The notes under the pieces are model-generated. The model was not told the DNA's origin. It worked only from the letters and a program-made list of their open reading frames with translations, and searched no databases. A stretch of DNA of 55,341 bases from Hellea sp042093735 (GTDB taxonomy: Bacteria; Pseudomonadota; Alphaproteobacteria; Caulobacterales; Maricaulaceae): assembly GCA_042093735.1 (NCBI GenBank), contig JBELEM010000013.1, positions 1-55,341 of the forward strand. The letters run 5' to 3'. How positions within the stretch are numbered: position 1 is the stretch's first letter; every line of letters starts with the position of its first letter. Position numbers and translations under genes: made by a program. Below are positions 35,228-43,918 of this stretch, one piece after another.

Positions 35228-35998
35228 TCATGCGTTAAGCATAATGGTAGAAATATTTCTTCCATAGTCTCTAATTCCATTGTGCGTGTTAAATCTGTAA
35301 CTAAAATATAGATCTGATAATTCATAAGTGCAATCAGGAATAAGGTCTATTTGATTTAAATTTTCTGAATGAAGTTTTTCAAGTATGTACTTTTTTAAAT
35401 TAAAATAAATTTCACCATTTTCTTGTATTACGAAAAATTTACAATTTGATTTATTCTCGTCAACGAATGCATTGTAAAACTCAATGCCAACCTCGTAATT
35501 ATCTATACCAATGCATGGTCCAAGAACTGCATTAATATTTTTTTTATTAGCCCCTAATTTTTCCATAGCGTCAATAGTATTCGCTATTACCCCTAAAAGT
35601 GCACCTCGCCAACCAGCGTGGCAACAGCCAATAATACTTGCATCACGATCGCTGAACAGAATAGGTCCACAATCTGCCGACATAATCGATATAGCTAAAT
35701 TTGGAGTCTTTGTTACAATTCCATCAGCACTAAAGTTTTGATTAGTTTTTTCTTTACTCGCGGTAACTACTTTGGCGCTGTGAATTTGGTTGAGACTTAC
35801 AAGGTTTATAGACTTTTTGCTTAAACTAGACGACACTATCTGCCTATTTTTTATTACGTTTGAATTTTTATCATTGGATCCCAATCCTGTATTTAAACTT
35901 TCGTAGTGATTTTTGGATACACCACCAACCCGACCAAAAAAACCATGGGATATATTTACATGATCAAGTAGTTTATGAGTTTTGAATGGTGCTGTCAT
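35228..35998 (-). CDS. pgeF: Peptidoglycan editing factor / laccase-domain purine nucleosidase-type protein
   Basis: A 256-residue member of the YfiH/PgeF (DUF152, Cu-oxidase_4) family. Metal-binding residues appear in NQIHSAKVV, MSADCGPILFSD and GCCHAGWRGALLGV, with AVLGPCIG further on. Members act on purine nucleosides, and E. coli PgeF prevents wrong amino acids entering peptidoglycan precursors. Its ATG overlaps the MidA gene stop by 4 bases, so it belongs to the lgt-MidA-pgeF unit. Confidence 0.9.
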   Translation of the reverse strand: MTAPFKTHKLLDHVNISHGFFGRVGGVSKNHYESLNTGLGSNDKNSNVIKNRQIVSSSLSKKSINLVSLNQIHSAKVVTASKEKTNQNFSADGIVTKTPNLAISIMSADCGPILFSDRDASIIGCCHAGWRGALLGVIANTIDAMEKLGANKKNINAVLGPCIGIDNYEVGIEFYNAFVDENKSNCKFFVIQENGEIYFNLKKYILEKLHSENLNQIDLIPDCTYELSDLYFSYRFNTHNGIRDYGRNISTIMLNA

Positions 35999-37107
35999 TT
36001 TAAACTTTCAAAACCTAAAGGTAAACCAAGCCCTTCTGATTGAATGCATATTACTTTGAATAATGCTCCCATTTCATCACGTGATATTAGTTTATTGAGC
36101 TGATGTTGAATATTATTCCTTGATTCTGGTTTTGCCTTCATAAGGTTTTTTGCGCGAACTTTAATGCCCATGTTACATAAAAATTCACCCTGAGTTATTA
36201 CTGAAGTCACAGACAAATTATTGTTTATTGATAGGTTAGCTAAATGTTCAAAGTTAACTCTAGCAGTTAAATCGGCGTTTCCTAAATCAGAGAAAACATT
36301 TACTTTTCTATGTTCTTTCAACGATTGTAACGTATCTCCAAAATCTGTAGTTGCTGGACCATAATCTACAAACAAAGCTCTAGTATCGTTGTTTAATGAT
36401 ACTTTTTTTAATTCATCTATTATTTGAGAAAAAGCAGGGCAAAATTCTAGTAGGTCATTTTGAGTTGCCGTATTATGGGAAGTTGGCAATATTTTTTTTT
36501 GCCACTCAGGTAATTCAAAAGGTGATATTCCAAACTCCAATTTATTATTTTTTACAGTTACTAATCTCTCTCTCCATCCTTTTAAACCTAAGTTTTCGTC
36601 TGTTTGTATAAATTGTCTTATTGGCAGGCAATCTAAAAACTCATTACCTAATATAATATTAGGCATCTGGGGTATTTCTTCTAAGTTTGATGCCCAATTA
36701 ACAGGGCAGGGGGCTTTTGATAAGGTTTCAGCCTGAATGGCTTCCAATACTGGAGACGCCTCTATAAATGTAATGTTTATCGACTCTAAAAAACCTTTAT
36801 CAAGTTTTGCAACTCTAACTATGTCTTGCATCATTATGCCACGACCAGGGCCATATTCAATTAAGTTAATTTTTTTTGGCTGTCCCATGTCATGCCAAGT
36901 TTGCATACACCATAGACCTATTAATTCTCCAAACATTTGACTTATTTCTGGTGAAGTTATGAAGTCCCCATCCTTACCAAATGGATCTCGAGTTGGGTAA
37001 TACCCATTAGTTGGGTCTAATAAACATATCGTCATGAACTCGGCTATCGTTATTGGTCCGGTTTCTCGTATCTTTTTATGGATTTGCTCTGTAAAATTAT
37101 TGAGCAT
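35995..37107 (-). CDS. SAM-dependent methyltransferase, MidA/NDUFAF7 family
   Basis: A 370-residue class I methyltransferase. GDFITSPEISQMFGELIG is the family signature. The SAM pocket is EYGPGRGIMMQDIV with a following FIEASP acid, then GNEFLDCLPIRQF. The human relative NDUFAF7 methylates an arginine of a complex I subunit; the bacterial substrate is less sure. It begins 1 base after lgt and overlaps pgeF. Confidence 0.9.
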   Translation of the reverse strand: MLNNFTEQIHKKIRETGPITIAEFMTICLLDPTNGYYPTRDPFGKDGDFITSPEISQMFGELIGLWCMQTWHDMGQPKKINLIEYGPGRGIMMQDIVRVAKLDKGFLESINITFIEASPVLEAIQAETLSKAPCPVNWASNLEEIPQMPNIILGNEFLDCLPIRQFIQTDENLGLKGWRERLVTVKNNKLEFGISPFELPEWQKKILPTSHNTATQNDLLEFCPAFSQIIDELKKVSLNNDTRALFVDYGPATTDFGDTLQSLKEHRKVNVFSDLGNADLTARVNFEHLANLSINNNLSVTSVITQGEFLCNMGIKVRAKNLMKAKPESRNNIQHQLNKLISRDEMGALFKVICIQSEGLGLPLGFESLK

Positions 37108-37108
37108 T

Positions 37109-37966
37109 TTATGCGTGTCTGGAGGTTGCTTTAACGATAATTAATGCGCCAATTATAATCATTGGTATCGAGTAGGTCATACCCCTAGTAAAGATGCCAA
37201 ACTGATTTATATTGTCTGGCTCTCTAAAGAATTCCACTGAGAATCTGAAACAGCCATATAAAAAAATAAAAAAACCAGTACACAGACCTGGTATCATTAA
37301 GGCTTTAAACTTGAACATAATATATCTTAAGAATATGAAAATAACTAGACCTTCTAAAAAAGCTTCATATATTTGGCTTGGATGCCTCGGAAGTAAATTT
37401 GGGTCAGTAGAAAATATTATAGCCCAAGGCACGTCAGTTACTCGTCCATAAAGCTCCTGATTGAGAAAATTACCTAAAATTCTAACTGCAAATAATCCTA
37501 ATGGAGCGCCAATTGCTATTAGATCGCTCAGACGCCATAGATTGCATTTGTTTTTTAACTTTGAATAGTAAACAGCGAGGCAAACCCCAAGAAATCCACC
37601 ATGAAAACTCATACCACCTTGCCAAACTTTAAATATATCTAATGGCGACATCCAAATAGTTGATGTATCATAAAGTACAATATACCCAACTCTTCCTCCA
37701 ATAATTATTCCTAAAAGAGAATAAAACATAAGGTCTTGTAAGATAACTTTATTGGGAATTTTATCTGCATGGACCTTAGTTTTATTATTAAACCAGAAGT
37801 GTGGATTTTGAATAACAGAAATAGAATAGTAGTAACCACTATATATCGCAATTATATATGATACTCCGTACCATTTAACTGACAAAGGGCCTATATTGAA
37901 TATTTCACTACTGAGCCATTTTGGAAAGTTTGTTGCGCTAATTATATTTATAATAAAATCAAACAT
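37109..37966 (-). CDS. lgt: Prolipoprotein diacylglyceryl transferase
   Basis: A 285-residue inner membrane enzyme that attaches diacylglycerol to the lipobox cysteine of prolipoproteins. Seven hydrophobic helices are visible. Signatures are IIGGRVGYIVLYD, WQGGMSFHGGFLGV and FAVRILGNFLNQELYGR (the arginine-asparagine motif). It supports the lipoproteins suggested at 45565 and 27609. First gene of the minus-strand unit. Confidence 0.95.
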   Translation of the reverse strand: MFDFIINIISATNFPKWLSSEIFNIGPLSVKWYGVSYIIAIYSGYYYSISVIQNPHFWFNNKTKVHADKIPNKVILQDLMFYSLLGIIIGGRVGYIVLYDTSTIWMSPLDIFKVWQGGMSFHGGFLGVCLAVYYSKLKNKCNLWRLSDLIAIGAPLGLFAVRILGNFLNQELYGRVTDVPWAIIFSTDPNLLPRHPSQIYEAFLEGLVIFIFLRYIMFKFKALMIPGLCTGFFIFLYGCFRFSVEFFREPDNINQFGIFTRGMTYSIPMIIIGALIIVKATSRHA

Positions 37967-38042
37967 TTTATAATTACTTTAACCATAGAAAAAAAACTAG
38001 AAAATCATCATGTATAGGTATAAGCTAACATAGTAGATTTAA

Positions 38043-38312
38043 ATGTCTAATAAAGAGTATATAATGAAAAATAAATCTAACCCAATTAATGGTTTCTCAA
38101 ACCTCGTTACAAATGCTTTTGGAGCAGTTAAGGGCTTGGAAGATGAGGTTAAGTCCTTGGGAAGGTCTAAAACTGAAAGCTTAATAGCTGAATTAGACTT
38201 AGTTGGAAGGGAAGAGTTTGAGATACTTAAAACACAGCTTTTCCAGTCTAATGAAGAGATTAAAAAACTAACTAGAGAATTAAAAAAGTTAAAGGCTTTA
38301 TCAAAAAAATAG
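38043..38312 (+). CDS. ubiK: Ubiquinone biosynthesis accessory factor UbiK (BMFP domain)
   Basis: An 89-residue coiled-coil protein of the UbiK/BMFP (YqiC) family: NGFSNLVTNAFGAVKGLEDE, then SLIAELDLVGREEFEILK and a Leu-rich heptad helix to the end. UbiK binds the ubiquinone synthesis complex and membranes. A second ATG at 38064, with AAGAG 7 bases upstream, is a possible better start (82 residues). Divergent from lgt, as in other alphaproteobacteria. Confidence 0.85.
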   Translation: MSNKEYIMKNKSNPINGFSNLVTNAFGAVKGLEDEVKSLGRSKTESLIAELDLVGREEFEILKTQLFQSNEEIKKLTRELKKLKALSKK

Positions 38313-38315
38313 CAA

Positions 38316-39191
38316 TTATTGGCCAATATTATTTAGAAAAAATTTGTAGTATTCGCTGACTTCTTCGGGAGCTTCAATCTGTGGGTAATGGCCTATATTT
38401 TTTAACTCTTTGAGCCAAGTTATATCTCCAATTAGCTGTTTATATCTTTCTATCATATGAGAACCTGAAACAGGGTCTATAGAACCGTTAATTAAAGCAA
38501 TTGGAATTTTTGATGTTTTAAGTGCAAATATCCATCTCTCTCTATTTTCTTTTCTATCTGACATGTAGCTAATTAAGTTATGAAAAATATGCCGTCCTTT
38601 ATTATAGTTTATCAGAAACCAAAAGTTATCTAATTCTGATTTTGAGGGTTTAGTTGTTGGTCCAAATACTCTGATCATAGAATTGTTAAATTGTTTTTGA
38701 GTGGCTAGTTTATTTACAAGCCACCCTAGTTTACTCAATAGAATTTTCTGAATTAATAATGCTTTGTGGGTCTCAGGAAATAATCCTCCGTTCAAGAAGC
38801 AAACCGACTCACACCTTGCGCTTGTTTTTCTATTTTTACGTGAAAGTATTTCTTGTGTTACAGTATCTCCATAATCATGAGCTAATATATGATAACTAAT
38901 GAGTTTTTTATCACTTATTATTTTTTCAATTATATCTGCTTGCTCTGAGATCGAGTATTTGTGGGGATTGGGTTTATCTGAAAATCCGAATCCAAGCATA
39001 TCAACTGCTATTAATCTGTAGTCCTTTTCAAGCAAAGCCCATATATCTTTCCAATCCCAACTGGACGTTGGAAATCCATGTATTAAAATAATAGTTTCTT
39101 TCTCTTCGACTCCTGTATCACAAACAAAGATGTTGTAATCATTTATTGAGATTAGGTTTCCTAATTCTTTCCAGTCATGTATTGAGATCAT
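38316..39191 (-). CDS. Alpha/beta hydrolase with aspartate nucleophile (epoxide hydrolase / dehalogenase-like)
   Basis: A 291-residue alpha/beta hydrolase. The oxyanion HGFP motif is in LIHGFPTSSWDWKDIW. The nucleophile elbow reads AHDYGDTV, which places Asp rather than Ser at the elbow, as in epoxide hydrolases and haloalkane dehalogenases. The acid is likely in NGSIDPVSG and the histidine in IGHYPQIEAP. Substrate unknown. It is convergent with ubiK. Confidence 0.83.
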   Translation of the reverse strand: MISIHDWKELGNLISINDYNIFVCDTGVEEKETIILIHGFPTSSWDWKDIWALLEKDYRLIAVDMLGFGFSDKPNPHKYSISEQADIIEKIISDKKLISYHILAHDYGDTVTQEILSRKNRKTSARCESVCFLNGGLFPETHKALLIQKILLSKLGWLVNKLATQKQFNNSMIRVFGPTTKPSKSELDNFWFLINYNKGRHIFHNLISYMSDRKENRERWIFALKTSKIPIALINGSIDPVSGSHMIERYKQLIGDITWLKELKNIGHYPQIEAPEEVSEYYKFFLNNIGQ

Positions 39192-39272
39192 ACTTAAAGC
39201 TCGAATAAATTTTTCTGTATCGCCTTGACGTTCATTTTTATAGGACCATTATATACATTGGCAGGAGATATT

Positions 39273-41096
39273 ATGCTCATTGATTGTGATTTGTATATAA
39301 AAAATGGACTTATGTTTGATGGTAGCGGGGAGTACCCTGTTATTAATGACATAGCGATATCTAAAGGCTTGGTGGTTGCAGTAGGTAAAAATTTAAAAGT
39401 AGCAAAGAGTGTAGATACTATTGATGCAAGTAACGAATGGGTAATGCCCGGATTGCTCGATATTCATACTCATTATGATTTAGAAATTGAAGTTTCACCT
39501 GGTTTAAAAGAGTCAATAAGACATGGCACAACAACGGTTGTTATGTCTAATTGTTCGCTCGGGTTAGCATTTGGCTCACAGAGAAAAGATAACGAAGATC
39601 CCATTGTATCATGTTTTGCCAGAGTAGAAAATATACCAAAACATGTACTTAAAAAAGTTGCTGATAAAGTTTATTGGAATTCATCATCTGAGTATATTCA
39701 ACATTTAAATAAATTAAAATTAGGACCTAATGTTGTTCCGATGATACCTCATTCAATGCTTAGGATTGAGGCTATGGGACTCAAGGATAGCGTTAGTCGC
39801 AATCCAACCTCAAAAGAGCTAAGCAAAATGAAATTGCTTCTTAAGCAAGGACTAGATGAAGGTTATGTCGGTTTTTCAACTGATTCACTACCTTTCCATT
39901 TTTTAGCTAATGACCCGAATAGGAAAAAACAAATTCCAACTCAGTTTGCACCATTTTCTGAGTTAAAATCTTTAACCTCTATAGTCCGAGATTATGATCG
40001 CGTATGGCAGGCTACTCCCCCTAAGGACAGTCCTTTTAAAGTGGTGAGAACATTTTTGTTAACAAGTGGACGGTTATACAAAAAACCCTTAAAAACAACG
40101 GTGGTAGCGGCGTTGGATATAAAAAGTAATGGTTCTATTATTAAACTAGCAAGAACTTTAGCACGTGTTCTGAACTCTAAGTTGATTGGAGGGAAGTTTT
40201 ATATGCAAGCTTTAGGTGCCCCTTTTAAAATTTGGTCTGATGGTTTGTTTAATCCTCTATCAGAAGAAATAGACGAAATGAGAGAATTAATTGAAACAGA
40301 TTTGGATGATAGGCAGGCTAGAATTTTAATTTTGGAAAATGAGGATTTCCGAAAACGATTTAAAAAAATGTGGATGAAAGGAAAAACTGGTTTAAATTTA
40401 GCGAGGTTGAGACGATTGGTTAATAGAGAAGAATATGCTTTTAACCGCAACCTTAGCGATATGTTCATTGATAGGTGTCCTATAAGTCACTGGGTTGGAT
40501 TGAGTTTTCAAGAAGTTTATAACGACATAAAGGCAGGTAATGTCCCCATTGGCTTTGAGTCTATCAAAGACGAGCCTGATTTTGTTTTGGCAATGCTTAA
40601 GGTCTTTGATACTGATTTAGTCTGGAATACTACTAGTGCTAATAGAGATCCATACCAAACTCGAAAACTACTGATGGACCCTTTATTGCTTCCGGGTTTC
40701 AATGATTCGGGTGCTCACTTGACTAATATGGCATTTTATGACTGTAATTTACGGTCATTAAATATCGCTCAAGAGGGCGGAATTTTAGATGTTAGCTTCA
40801 TGGTAAAGAGGTTAACACGTGATGCTGCAAATATTTTTGGCATCGAAGGCGGGCAGATAAAGGTTGGGGCAAGGGCTGACATTACTATTATAAATCCAGA
40901 AGAACTTGAAGTTTATGATGGTGAAAATAATGTCCAGAGGATATATCGAGAAGATTTTGAGCATGAACAACTCGTTAATCGTTCTGATGGTGTTGTTACT
41001 GCAACAATAGTATCAGGTCGTGCTATCTGGCATAATAGTAAATTTGCAAATGATATAAATAAGTCAAAATATGGTAAGTGCTTACTAGCGAATTAA
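39273..41096 (+). CDS. Amidohydrolase family protein, D-aminoacylase-like
   Basis: A 607-residue metallo-hydrolase. GLLDIHTHYDLE gives the HxH metal site. SNCSLGLAFGS holds a cysteine where N-acyl-D-amino-acid deacylases have a metal-ligand Cys. GFNDSGAHLTNMA supplies the catalytic Asp, and GGQIKVGARADITI closes the barrel. It probably cleaves N-acyl or cyclic amides. The length exceeds classic D-aminoacylases (about 480). ATG 39273 has AGGAG upstream and is chosen over an earlier TTG at 39225. Confidence 0.8.
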   Translation: MLIDCDLYIKNGLMFDGSGEYPVINDIAISKGLVVAVGKNLKVAKSVDTIDASNEWVMPGLLDIHTHYDLEIEVSPGLKESIRHGTTTVVMSNCSLGLAFGSQRKDNEDPIVSCFARVENIPKHVLKKVADKVYWNSSSEYIQHLNKLKLGPNVVPMIPHSMLRIEAMGLKDSVSRNPTSKELSKMKLLLKQGLDEGYVGFSTDSLPFHFLANDPNRKKQIPTQFAPFSELKSLTSIVRDYDRVWQATPPKDSPFKVVRTFLLTSGRLYKKPLKTTVVAALDIKSNGSIIKLARTLARVLNSKLIGGKFYMQALGAPFKIWSDGLFNPLSEEIDEMRELIETDLDDRQARILILENEDFRKRFKKMWMKGKTGLNLARLRRLVNREEYAFNRNLSDMFIDRCPISHWVGLSFQEVYNDIKAGNVPIGFESIKDEPDFVLAMLKVFDTDLVWNTTSANRDPYQTRKLLMDPLLLPGFNDSGAHLTNMAFYDCNLRSLNIAQEGGILDVSFMVKRLTRDAANIFGIEGGQIKVGARADITIINPEELEVYDGENNVQRIYREDFEHEQLVNRSDGVVTATIVSGRAIWHNSKFANDINKSKYGKCLLAN

Positions 41097-41186
41097 AAAA
41101 CTTGTTAATATAATGTTTATTGATAGCCTTTTAGTTTATATACATTATAGAGACTGCTTTTTGTATCATTAAACAAAGGATTATTT

Positions 41187-41315
41187 ATGTTAGCGATTAT
41201 ACAATCTGGTATATCTGTGTTCGGAATTTCTATTGACCCTGCTTTATTTTGTTTCGGGTTGATTGCACTGATATTTGGTGGTCTAAATATATTAGAATTT
41301 AAAAGATTTGATTAG
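41187..41315 (+). CDS. Putative 42-residue membrane protein
   Basis: A small frame beginning MLAIIQSGISVFGIS and ending NILEFKRFD, with AAGGA 6 bases before the ATG. One hydrophobic helix (about residues 18-36) and a charged C-terminus are visible. It lies between the amidohydrolase and the cation antiporter, ending 9 bases before the antiporter's ATG, so the two may be co-translated. Not recognised; its size leaves doubt. Confidence 0.5.
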   Translation: MLAIIQSGISVFGISIDPALFCFGLIALIFGGLNILEFKRFD

Positions 41316-41324
41316 AATTTGGAT

Positions 41325-42290
41325 ATGCTAATTTCATTTTTAATGTTATTTTTTGGAATATTTATACTAGTATATTCCGGAAATAAGATGGTGGAAAGTG
41401 CTGCATCTCTTGCAAAAAGTCTGGGTGTCTCTGGATTAATCATTGGTTTGACCATAGTTGCTTTTGGCACCTCATCTCCAGAACTGGTTGTTGGGGTAAG
41501 GTCTGTTACAACAGGCGTGGGGGAGCTAGCTTCTGCAAATGTTATTGGTTCAAATATTGCCAATGTTCTGCTTGCCTTGGGTATTCCAGCTACTATAATA
41601 GCTATACCGACAAATACAATTGGAGTAGCTCGTAATGCTTCAATTGCATTGCTTGCATCAATTTTATTGATAGTTATGGTATTTATTAATAATCCTTTAT
41701 TATTTTGGCAAAGCTTCATATTATGCATGTGTATATTAATATACCTTTTGTGGATGTATAGATTATCATCTGCAGGCTCGGAAGACCCTATTCTATATGA
41801 GTTAATAAACGAAGCCAGCGATAGTCATTCTGAAAGTTCAAAGGCCAGTTTAATCATTGTTTTGTTAATCGGCATAGCGGGGTTATTACTTGGTGGTCAT
41901 ATTATCGTCAGAAATGCTGTACTAATCGCCACAGCTTTTAATGTATCTGAAACAGTAATAGGTTTAACGATTGTTGCAATTGGAACTTCTCTTCCTGAAA
42001 TTGCGACTGTTATAATTGCTTCTTATCGTGGGCAGCCACAAGTAGCACTCGGGGGAGTTATTGGTTCAAACATTTTTAATTTGCTGGCAGTGCTGGGCAT
42101 ATCAGGTTTGACTGGTCCTATTGATGTAAGTGCCTCAATAGTTAGTTTTGATATTTGGATATTATTATTAACCGCTATAACACTGGTATTTTTAGTCTTG
42201 AGAAGAAAGCCTATAGGTAGAAAAACTGGGATATTCTTTTTATTGGGCTATGCTGTATATTTACTGGTGATTATTAATAGTGTGATGTAA
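41325..42290 (+). CDS. Calcium/sodium antiporter (CaCA family, YrbG-like)
   Basis: A 321-residue inner membrane exchanger with ten hydrophobic helices and the two inverted alpha repeats of the family. First repeat: IVAFGTSSPELVVG and VIGSNIANVLLALG. Second: IVAIGTSLPEIAT and VIGSNIFNLLAVLG. The acidic residues in the GTSxPE motifs bind the cations. An in-frame TTG at 41319 is an alternative start two codons earlier. Confidence 0.92.
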   Translation: MLISFLMLFFGIFILVYSGNKMVESAASLAKSLGVSGLIIGLTIVAFGTSSPELVVGVRSVTTGVGELASANVIGSNIANVLLALGIPATIIAIPTNTIGVARNASIALLASILLIVMVFINNPLLFWQSFILCMCILIYLLWMYRLSSAGSEDPILYELINEASDSHSESSKASLIIVLLIGIAGLLLGGHIIVRNAVLIATAFNVSETVIGLTIVAIGTSLPEIATVIIASYRGQPQVALGGVIGSNIFNLLAVLGISGLTGPIDVSASIVSFDIWILLLTAITLVFLVLRRKPIGRKTGIFFLLGYAVYLLVIINSVM

Positions 42291-42299
42291 TAAAATATA

Positions 42300-42674
42300 A
42301 TGTCTGCACTTATATTCGAAATAGAAAAAGATTTTCAGTTTGAAGCTGCCCATTATTTCGGTCACTCGGATGCTAATGACCTGTTCAAGAAAATTCATGG
42401 TCATAGCTTTTCTGGTACGGTAACTCTCTCTGGGGGGGCACAAGAGAACAAGGGCTGGGTAAAAGATTTTTGGAAAATTGAAAAAATAATTTCAAGCGTG
42501 ATCGACGTTTTAGATCATTCACTATTAAACGAAATTGACGGTCTTGAAAAACCTGCTCTCGAGCAAATAGCTAAATGGATATTTTTGAAACTAGATATTT
42601 TACTTGATGGATTAATTTGTGTCGAAGTTAGGCGAGAGTCCTGTGGTGAAAAAGCTAGAGTTAAAAAGCAATGA
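42300..42674 (+). CDS. 6-pyruvoyl-tetrahydropterin synthase / 6-carboxytetrahydropterin synthase family protein
   Basis: A 124-residue T-fold protein. Zinc histidines appear in FEAAHYFGHS and KIHGHSF. DVLDHSLLNE supplies the Asp-His catalytic pair, and CVEVRRESCGEKA the substrate glutamate. At the usual catalytic cysteine position before HGHS (KCGRLHGHS in E. coli QueD) the sequence has Phe (LFKKIHGHS). Its TGA overlaps the next gene's ATG by 4 bases. The product may therefore differ from the queuosine precursor. Confidence 0.85.
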   Translation: MSALIFEIEKDFQFEAAHYFGHSDANDLFKKIHGHSFSGTVTLSGGAQENKGWVKDFWKIEKIISSVIDVLDHSLLNEIDGLEKPALEQIAKWIFLKLDILLDGLICVEVRRESCGEKARVKKQ

Positions 42675-43405
42675 CCAAAGCTATTTTGATAACGGGATCT
42701 GGGACAAGAATAGGTGCTTTTTTAGCTAAGAATTTATCTTTGAATGGCTGGGCTGTTGCGATTCACTATAATAAAAGCAGCGAAAGTGCTGAGCTTCTGT
42801 TTGAGGAAATAAGAGCAAAGGGTGGAAAAGCTGCATTAGTAAAAGCGGATCTGTTTGTTCGCAGTGATTTAGATGTATTAATTAAAAAAGCCTCGGAAAA
42901 TCTAGGTATGAAATTAACAGCACTCATAAACAATGCTTCAACTTTTGAAGAGGATAGTTTTGAGAACTTTACAAATAGTTCTTTTGATTACCATATGGAT
43001 ATAAATTTACGAGCTCCTATAATACTAAGTCAGAAGTTTGCTGAACAATTACCGTGTAACATCAGGGGACAAATTATAAATATTATTGATCAACGCGTAC
43101 TAAATTCAGACCCAAGCTTTTTTACATATTCTATTTCAAAATCTGCTTTATTTTGGGCTACAAAAACTATGGCCCAGAGTTTGGCTCCTAATATTCGAGT
43201 AAACGCGATTGGACCAGGACCAACAATTAAGAATTATATTCAAACTGATGAGGATTTTAATAGTGAGATTAATTCAACTCTATTGAAGAATGGATCTCCA
43301 CCAGATGAATTATTAAAGGGTGTTTTATATCTTCTTTCTGAATCGTCCGTTACTGGTCATATGATACCAATAGATGGAGGTCAGCATCTTTCATTCACTT
43401 CTTGA
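42671..43405 (+). CDS. SDR family oxidoreductase, pteridine reductase (PTR1/FolM)-like
   Basis: A 244-residue short-chain dehydrogenase with the NADPH-type motif TGSGTRIG, INNASTFEEDS, and an active site of NIIDQR plus YSISK. An Asp replaces the usual catalytic Ser, as in pteridine reductases. GPGPTIKN and HMIPIDGGQHLSF complete the fold. Translational coupling to the PTPS-like gene supports a reduced-pterin role, for example dihydromonapterin or dihydrobiopterin reduction. Confidence 0.8.
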   Translation: MTKAILITGSGTRIGAFLAKNLSLNGWAVAIHYNKSSESAELLFEEIRAKGGKAALVKADLFVRSDLDVLIKKASENLGMKLTALINNASTFEEDSFENFTNSSFDYHMDINLRAPIILSQKFAEQLPCNIRGQIINIIDQRVLNSDPSFFTYSISKSALFWATKTMAQSLAPNIRVNAIGPGPTIKNYIQTDEDFNSEINSTLLKNGSPPDELLKGVLYLLSESSVTGHMIPIDGGQHLSFTS

Positions 43406-43484
43406 TAAAAATTCTTTGTGCTCTAAAAGACTTTTTGAGGATACCTGGATATAATTTAAATAGAACAAAATATAAGAGATTAAT

Positions 43485-43820
43485 ATGTCAACTGTGTTGC
43501 TAATAATACAATTAATTATCAGCCTGATATTAACTGGACTTATACTAATTCAACGATCTGAAGGCGGTGCGTTAGGAATAGGTGGCGGAGGCGGAGGTGG
43601 CTTAATGTCCGGAAGATCGGCAACGAATTCAATTTCACGCTTAACATGGATTTTGGGTGCTGCATTTATTATCAATTGTTTAGCTCTTTCGATAGTTTTC
43701 AACATGGAAAATCAAAATACCTCACTTATTGACGACACAAATGCGGTTGCCCCCTTGACTGATACGGTAGATTCAGTTGATACAACAATCCCGTTGGATG
43801 ACGAAAGTTCTGTACCTTAG
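43485..43820 (+). CDS. secG: Preprotein translocase subunit SecG
   Basis: A 111-residue SecG: helix one (LLIIQLIISLILTGLILIQ), then RSEGGALGIGGGGGGGLMSG, SISRLTWILGAAFIINCLAL (helix two) and an acidic, Thr/Asp-rich tail of about 35 residues. It assists SecYE in protein export. Followed by pyrG after 98 bases, the usual alphaproteobacterial order. secDF and yajC lie in this same window. Confidence 0.94.
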   Translation: MSTVLLIIQLIISLILTGLILIQRSEGGALGIGGGGGGGLMSGRSATNSISRLTWILGAAFIINCLALSIVFNMENQNTSLIDDTNAVAPLTDTVDSVDTTIPLDDESSVP

Positions 43821-43918
43821 ACTATTACAGAAGATACATCGTCATAGGTTGCTAAAGAGGCTTAATTAAACGACCAAACGTTTGAATAAACCCTTTAGTT
43901 TTTGATTGGACGGGCTTC

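Noticed and set aside
38039..38326. A 95-codon frame on the minus strand opposite ubiK
   Set aside because: It is almost exactly antisense to ubiK, whose coiled-coil protein matches a known family; the minus frame has low-complexity Ser/Leu content and no recognisable motif.
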